Origin: Isoptericola peretonis
GTDB taxonomy: Bacteria; Actinomycetota; Actinomycetes; Actinomycetales; Cellulomonadaceae
DNA: 64,000 nucleotides
Assembly (NCBI GenBank): GCA_023241745.1
Contig: JALQCY010000002.1
Location: 620,001 to 684,000, forward strand
Direction: 5' to 3'
The translations under genes and the position numbers were made by a program. Under the pieces are notes generated by a model. It ran no database searches. It was not told the DNA's origin and was given only the letters and a program-made list of their open reading frames with translations. Below, in pieces: positions 62,048 to 64,000 of the stretch (position 1 is its first letter; each line of letters opens with the position of its first letter).

Positions 62048-62717
62048 CCGGGGCGCCCGCCGGGAGGCGCGCGACGACCTGCTCGATCACCCCGGCCCGG
62101 GTGCGCTCGTGCTCCTCGACGGCGAGACCCTGTTCGGTGACCCACCGCAGCGGGCGGCGGCCGAAGTGCTCTCCTGCCAGGGGCACGCTCACGAGGTCGG
62201 CGAGCGCCTGCAGCGCGCGCAGCGGCCAGACGCTCGACGCGACGTGGTCGGCGAGGAGGAGGCGGCCGCCCGGCCGCAGCACGCGCGTCATCTCGGCGAG
62301 GGCACGTCGGTGGTCCGCGATGGCGCACAGCGAGAACGTGCACACCACGGTGTCGAAGGCGTCGTCCGGCAGGTCGAGGGCCTGCGCGTCGCCGAGCCGG
62401 AGGTCGACGTCCCGGTCGAGCCCGAGCCGGGCGGCGCGGCGGCGGGCGACGTCGAGCATGCCGGGGCTCCACTCGACCCCGACGAGACCTCCTGGGGCGC
62501 CGGCCGTCACCGCCCGCGGGTAGTGCTCGAGGTTGAGGCCGGTGCCGACGGCGACCTCGAGCGTGCGCCCCTCGGCGCGCGCGCACAGCCGGTGGCGCAC
62601 GTCGGGGAACATCCTCCGCTCCGCGGCGGCGAACGCCCGGTCGTAGCCGCCCGCCTCGCGGTCCCACCGCCGGCGCAGCCGCGCGGCGCGTCCCTGGGAG
62701 GTCTCGTCGCTGGTCAC
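62037..62717 (-). CDS. Class I SAM-dependent methyltransferase
   Basis: The 226-residue enzyme has the SAM motif TLEVAVGTGLNLEHYP (motif I), the acidic end GVEWSPGMLD, LGDAQALDLPDDAFDTVVCTFSLCAI and the post-motif VLRPGGRLLLADHV. It resembles UbiE/phospholipid methyltransferases. The GTG at 62717 is chosen because homology begins just after it. The substrate is unknown. It is divergent from sortase, with 76 bp between starts. Confidence 0.85.
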   Translation of the reverse strand: MTSDETSQGRAARLRRRWDREAGGYDRAFAAAERRMFPDVRHRLCARAEGRTLEVAVGTGLNLEHYPRAVTAGAPGGLVGVEWSPGMLDVARRRAARLGLDRDVDLRLGDAQALDLPDDAFDTVVCTFSLCAIADHRRALAEMTRVLRPGGRLLLADHVASSVWPLRALQALADLVSVPLAGEHFGRRPLRWVTEQGLAVEEHERTRAGVIEQVVARLPAGAPVRG

Positions 62718-62793
62718 CGGACCAGGCTCCCACGGCCCGCGGCCCCCGCGACAGTGGCCACGACCTGCCCGCGGACCACGTAGCATCGCGCAC

Positions 62794-63543
62794 GTGACCA
62801 GTCCTGCCCACGCCCGACCCGCCCGACGCCGCGGGGTGGGCAGCGCCGTGGTCGGCGGCATCGGGGAGCTGTTCATCACCCTGGGGGTGGTGCTCGGCCT
62901 CTTCGTGGTCTGGCAGCTGTGGTGGACGTCGGTCGAGGCGACCGCCCAGGCCGACAAGGTGCTCACGGAGTTCCGCGCCACGCTCCCGCCCGCCAACCCC
63001 GAGCTGGTGGAGGCCGCGCAGCTGCGCACCGACGACCCGCCGGTGCCGGACAAGTCGCCCTACGGCGCCACGATCGGCACGCTGATCGTGCCGGCCTGGT
63101 ACGGGCTGACGAACAACGCGATGCCCATCGCCGAGGGCACGGGCATGGACGTGCTCGACCGCGCCATGGCGGGGCACTACGAGGCGTCGCAGCAGGTGGG
63201 CGAGGTGGGCAACTTCGCGCTCGCCGGGCACCGCCGCACCCACGGCAACTCGTTCCGGCACGTCGACGACCTGGAGAAGGGCGACCAGGTCATCGTCGAG
63301 ACGGCCACGACCTGGTACGTCTACGAGGTCACCGACCACGAGATCGTCACCCCCGACCAGGTGGACGTGGTGGCGCCGGTGCCGCACCACCCCGACGAGC
63401 AGCCGACGGAGCGTCTGCTCACGCTCACCACCTGCCACTCGCTGACCCTCGGCGAGCTCGGCAACGACCACCGCTGGATCACGTACGCCACGTTCGTCGG
63501 CTGGATGGACCGGGCCGACGGCACCCCCGAACAGGTCCGCTGA
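62794..63543 (+). CDS. Class E sortase
   Basis: Class E sortases attach LAXTG-type surface proteins in actinobacteria. This 249-residue protein has one N-terminal helix (about 22-42) and the sortase barrel with catalytic His (AGHRRTHG), Cys (LTTCHSL) and Arg (NDHRWITY). A TAGCAT element lies 7 nt before GTG 62794. It is followed by a small membrane protein 12 bp later. Its substrates are not in this window. The active-site triad is complete. Confidence 0.94.
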   Translation: MTSPAHARPARRRGVGSAVVGGIGELFITLGVVLGLFVVWQLWWTSVEATAQADKVLTEFRATLPPANPELVEAAQLRTDDPPVPDKSPYGATIGTLIVPAWYGLTNNAMPIAEGTGMDVLDRAMAGHYEASQQVGEVGNFALAGHRRTHGNSFRHVDDLEKGDQVIVETATTWYVYEVTDHEIVTPDQVDVVAPVPHHPDEQPTERLLTLTTCHSLTLGELGNDHRWITYATFVGWMDRADGTPEQVR

Positions 63544-63555
63544 GGAGGCCGGGAC

Positions 63556-63717
63556 ATGTACGCGTGGATCTTCCGCCACCTGCCGGGCAGCACGTTCTGG
63601 CGCGTCGTGCAGTCGGTCGTGCTCGTGGCCGCCGTCGTGGTGGCCCTGTTCCTGTGGGTCTTCCCCGTGATCGCCCCGTACCTGACCGTGCTGGAGGGCG
63701 ATCCCGCGGTGGGCTGA
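63556..63717 (+). CDS. Small membrane protein after sortase
   Basis: The 53-residue protein has one strong hydrophobic helix (about residues 17-40), with an aromatic N-terminus (MYAWIFRHLPGSTFW). ATG 63556 has GAGGAGG upstream and lies 12 bp after the sortase stop. Such a small protein often follows class E sortases in actinobacteria, but the function is unknown. Confidence 0.7.
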   Translation: MYAWIFRHLPGSTFWRVVQSVVLVAAVVVALFLWVFPVIAPYLTVLEGDPAVG

Positions 63718-63739
63718 CGACCGCGACCCCGACCGCGGG

Positions 63740-64000
63740 TCAGGTGCTCTGCCGCACCACCAGCTCCGGGTCGAAGAGCACCTCCTCGCGCGGCGCCGCC
63801 GGGTCGTCGATCTCCCGCAGCAGGATCTGTGCCGCCGTGGTCCCGATCTCGCGGGCCGGCTGGCGGACCGTGGTCAGGGGCACGGCGCCGGTGGTCGCGA
63901 ACGGGATGTCGTCGTACCCCACGAGCGCGACGTCCCCGGGCACCCGGACCCCGCCGTCGAGCAGGGCGCGCGCCAGTCCGAGGGCGTGCATGTCGTTGCC
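63740..64000 (-). CDS. LacI-family regulator, C-terminal part
   Basis: The visible 86 codons are the C-terminal end of a LacI regulator running off the right edge of the window. The sugar-binding domain end GNDMHALGLARALL, then VPGDVALVGYDDIPFA and LTTVRQPAREIG is very typical. The DNA-binding domain is not in view. Its effector would be a sugar. Confidence 0.9.
   Translation of the reverse strand, partial: GNDMHALGLARALLDGGVRVPGDVALVGYDDIPFATTGAVPLTTVRQPAREIGTTAAQILLREIDDPAAPREEVLFDPELVVRQST

Noticed and set aside
1..64000. tRNA genes, CRISPR arrays or rRNA
   Set aside because: I scanned for TTCGAATC-like T-loops, short spaced repeats and conserved rRNA blocks and saw none.

Overview
The window is a very GC-rich, gene-dense stretch of chromosome from an actinobacterium. 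RbpA, PafB/PafC, HelY, the pafB-pafC-tatA-tatC order, a class E sortase, DUF3866 and a CE1758/CE1759-type flavin enzyme pair all point to Actinomycetota. The pectin methylesterase, the LacI regulator and the overall style suggest Micrococcales, probably Promicromonosporaceae or Cellulomonadaceae (inference, not proven). I find 65 genes plus two doubtful small ORFs. I see no rRNA, tRNA, CRISPR array, complete insertion sequence or prophage.

Layout. 1-3.4 kb: tail of an unknown protein, a PLD-type cardiolipin synthase, a tyrosine recombinase and a methylguanine methyltransferase. 3.4-4.4 kb: an AT-richer gap with two palindromes. 4.4-6.9 kb: a hipBA toxin-antitoxin operon behind three evenly spaced operators, downstream of an SDR gene. 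7-14.3 kb: housekeeping and accessory enzymes (nitronate monooxygenase, a P-loop ATPase/PPOX/nucleotidyltransferase run, hydrolases, a shortened TSUP permease, an ArsR-type regulator, GNAT). 14.3-16.2 kb: an Lrp regulator divergent from alanine dehydrogenase. 16.2-20.6 kb: RNase Z, galE and a two-component flavin monooxygenase. 20.9-32.8 kb: rbpA with a SigR-like promoter, then on the minus strand lnt, an amidohydrolase, helY, a diacylglycerol kinase, tatC, tatA, pafC and pafB. 32.8-38.5 kb: DUF3866 and a MoxR/DUF58/DUF4129 operon. 38.5-44.8 kb: dps, GNAT, a degenerate integrase between direct repeats, yigZ, UDP-glucose pyrophosphorylase, a YrdC protein and a threonine dehydratase. 44.9-52 kb: LysR, lipase maturation factor, a TetR-controlled ABC transporter and a pectin methylesterase. 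52-57.9 kb: a heterodimeric ABC exporter and a TPP-riboswitch-controlled thiD-tenA fusion. 58-64 kb: a copper-handling trio (membrane protein, YcnI, CopC), a coiled-coil protein, acylphosphatase, methyltransferase, class E sortase and the end of a LacI regulator.

How the genes work together. galE and UDP-glucose pyrophosphorylase both feed nucleotide-sugar supply. tatA/tatC build the export route that the twin-arginine pectinesterase would use. PafBC is the DNA-damage activator known from mycobacteria. RbpA partners RNA polymerase. The copper genes and the class E sortase act at the cell surface.

Expression signals. About twenty genes have a TANNNT element ending 6-7 nt before the start codon, the layout of leaderless actinobacterial transcripts, and this fixes several start codons. 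Convergent gene pairs are often separated by long, near-perfect hairpins without U-tracts. The strongest observations are the 28-bp-phased HipB operator array, the paired TetR palindromes, the SigR-type rbpA promoter, the in-frame deletion in the TSUP permease, and the repeat-flanked degenerate integrase.
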